DNA of 6,084 nt, taken from NCBI GenBank assembly GCA_002384815.1, contig DGBN01000013.1, positions 8,844 through 14,927 of the forward strand. The letters run 5' to 3'. This stretch comes from Oxalobacteraceae bacterium UBA4003 (lineage in GTDB: Bacteria > Pseudomonadota > Gammaproteobacteria > Burkholderiales > Burkholderiaceae_D). Both the position numbers and the translations under genes were made by a program. Below are positions 5,915 to 6,084 of this stretch, piece after piece; position 1 is the first letter of the stretch, and every line of letters begins with the position of its first letter. The notes under the pieces were generated by a model, which had not been told where the DNA came from, ran no database searches, and saw nothing but the letters and a program-made list of their open reading frames with translations.

Positions 5915-6084
5915 TTGAGCATTATAAAAAATCTATCTTTCGAGTGGCTGGTCGGCATACGCTATACGCGCGCCGGACGCCGCAGCGGTCGCAACAGTTT
6001 CATTTCATTTATCTCGCTGATTTCGATGGCCGGCATTGCCCTGGGCGTGGCAGCATTGATTATCGTGCTGTCGGTGATGAACGG
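5915..6084 (+). CDS. lolC: Lipoprotein-releasing ABC transporter permease, LolC/LolE family (5' end only)
   Basis: LolC/LolE proteins are the inner-membrane permeases of the LolCDE transporter, which extracts outer-membrane lipoproteins and hands them to LolA. Fifty-six codons are visible: a short cytoplasmic N-terminus (SFEWLVGIRYTRAGRRSGRN, residues 8-27), then the first membrane segment (FISLISMAGIALGVAALIIV, 32-51) leading into LSVMNG. The pattern of IRYTRA, the basic stretch, SFIS and GIALGVAALIIVLSVMNG is characteristic of this family. LolC and LolE cannot be told apart from this fragment; many betaproteobacteria have one LolC/E-type gene followed by lolD, so the symbol is provisional. 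The start is TTG with a well-placed AGGAG. It is transcribed divergently from the rpfE-like/recJ operon across a 229-bp gap. The window edge cuts it after about one seventh of the usual length of about 410 residues. Confidence 0.93.
   Translation, partial: MSIIKNLSFEWLVGIRYTRAGRRSGRNSFISFISLISMAGIALGVAALIIVLSVMN

Overview
The window looks like ordinary chromosomal DNA from a betaproteobacterium, most likely Burkholderiales and perhaps Oxalobacteraceae. That placement is an inference from moderate GC content, protein similarity recalled from memory and gene order; no search was run. All genes appear intact except the two cut by the window edges. I see no mobile element, CRISPR array, tRNA, rRNA or phage gene.

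Layout from left to right: (1) lysS (minus strand, cut at the left edge), encoding the N-terminal 263 residues of lysyl-tRNA synthetase. (2) prfB (minus strand), release factor 2, spanning 846-1950 and joined through an in-frame UGA at codon 28 by the classical +1 programmed frameshift. A plain ORF caller would truncate it at a TTG. (3) A 191-bp divergent promoter region. (4) A plus-strand gene for a 244-residue predicted outer-membrane lipoprotein of unknown function. (5) recJ (minus strand), single-strand-specific 5'-3' exonuclease, convergent with the lipoprotein gene. (6) An RpfE-like conserved protein gene (minus strand) whose stop overlaps the recJ start in ATGA. (7) A 229-bp divergent intergenic region. 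(8) The first 56 codons of a lolC/lolE-type gene (plus strand), cut at the right edge.

The minus-strand genes fall into two units, rpfE-like plus recJ (recombination and repair) and prfB plus lysS (translation). In E. coli recJ, prfB and lysS are contiguous; here the lipoprotein gene sits between recJ and prfB in the opposite direction, and prfB has its own perfect TATAAT -10 element. The order rpfE-recJ...prfB-lysS also resembles part of the Xanthomonas rpf region, but no DSF quorum-sensing gene (rpfF, rpfC, rpfG) is present.

The points most worth a second look are the prfB recoding site, a probable leaderless start for the rpfE-like gene (its -10 element lies 6 nt before the ATG), and the uncharacterised lipoprotein. 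I did not find evidence for a new multi-gene system.
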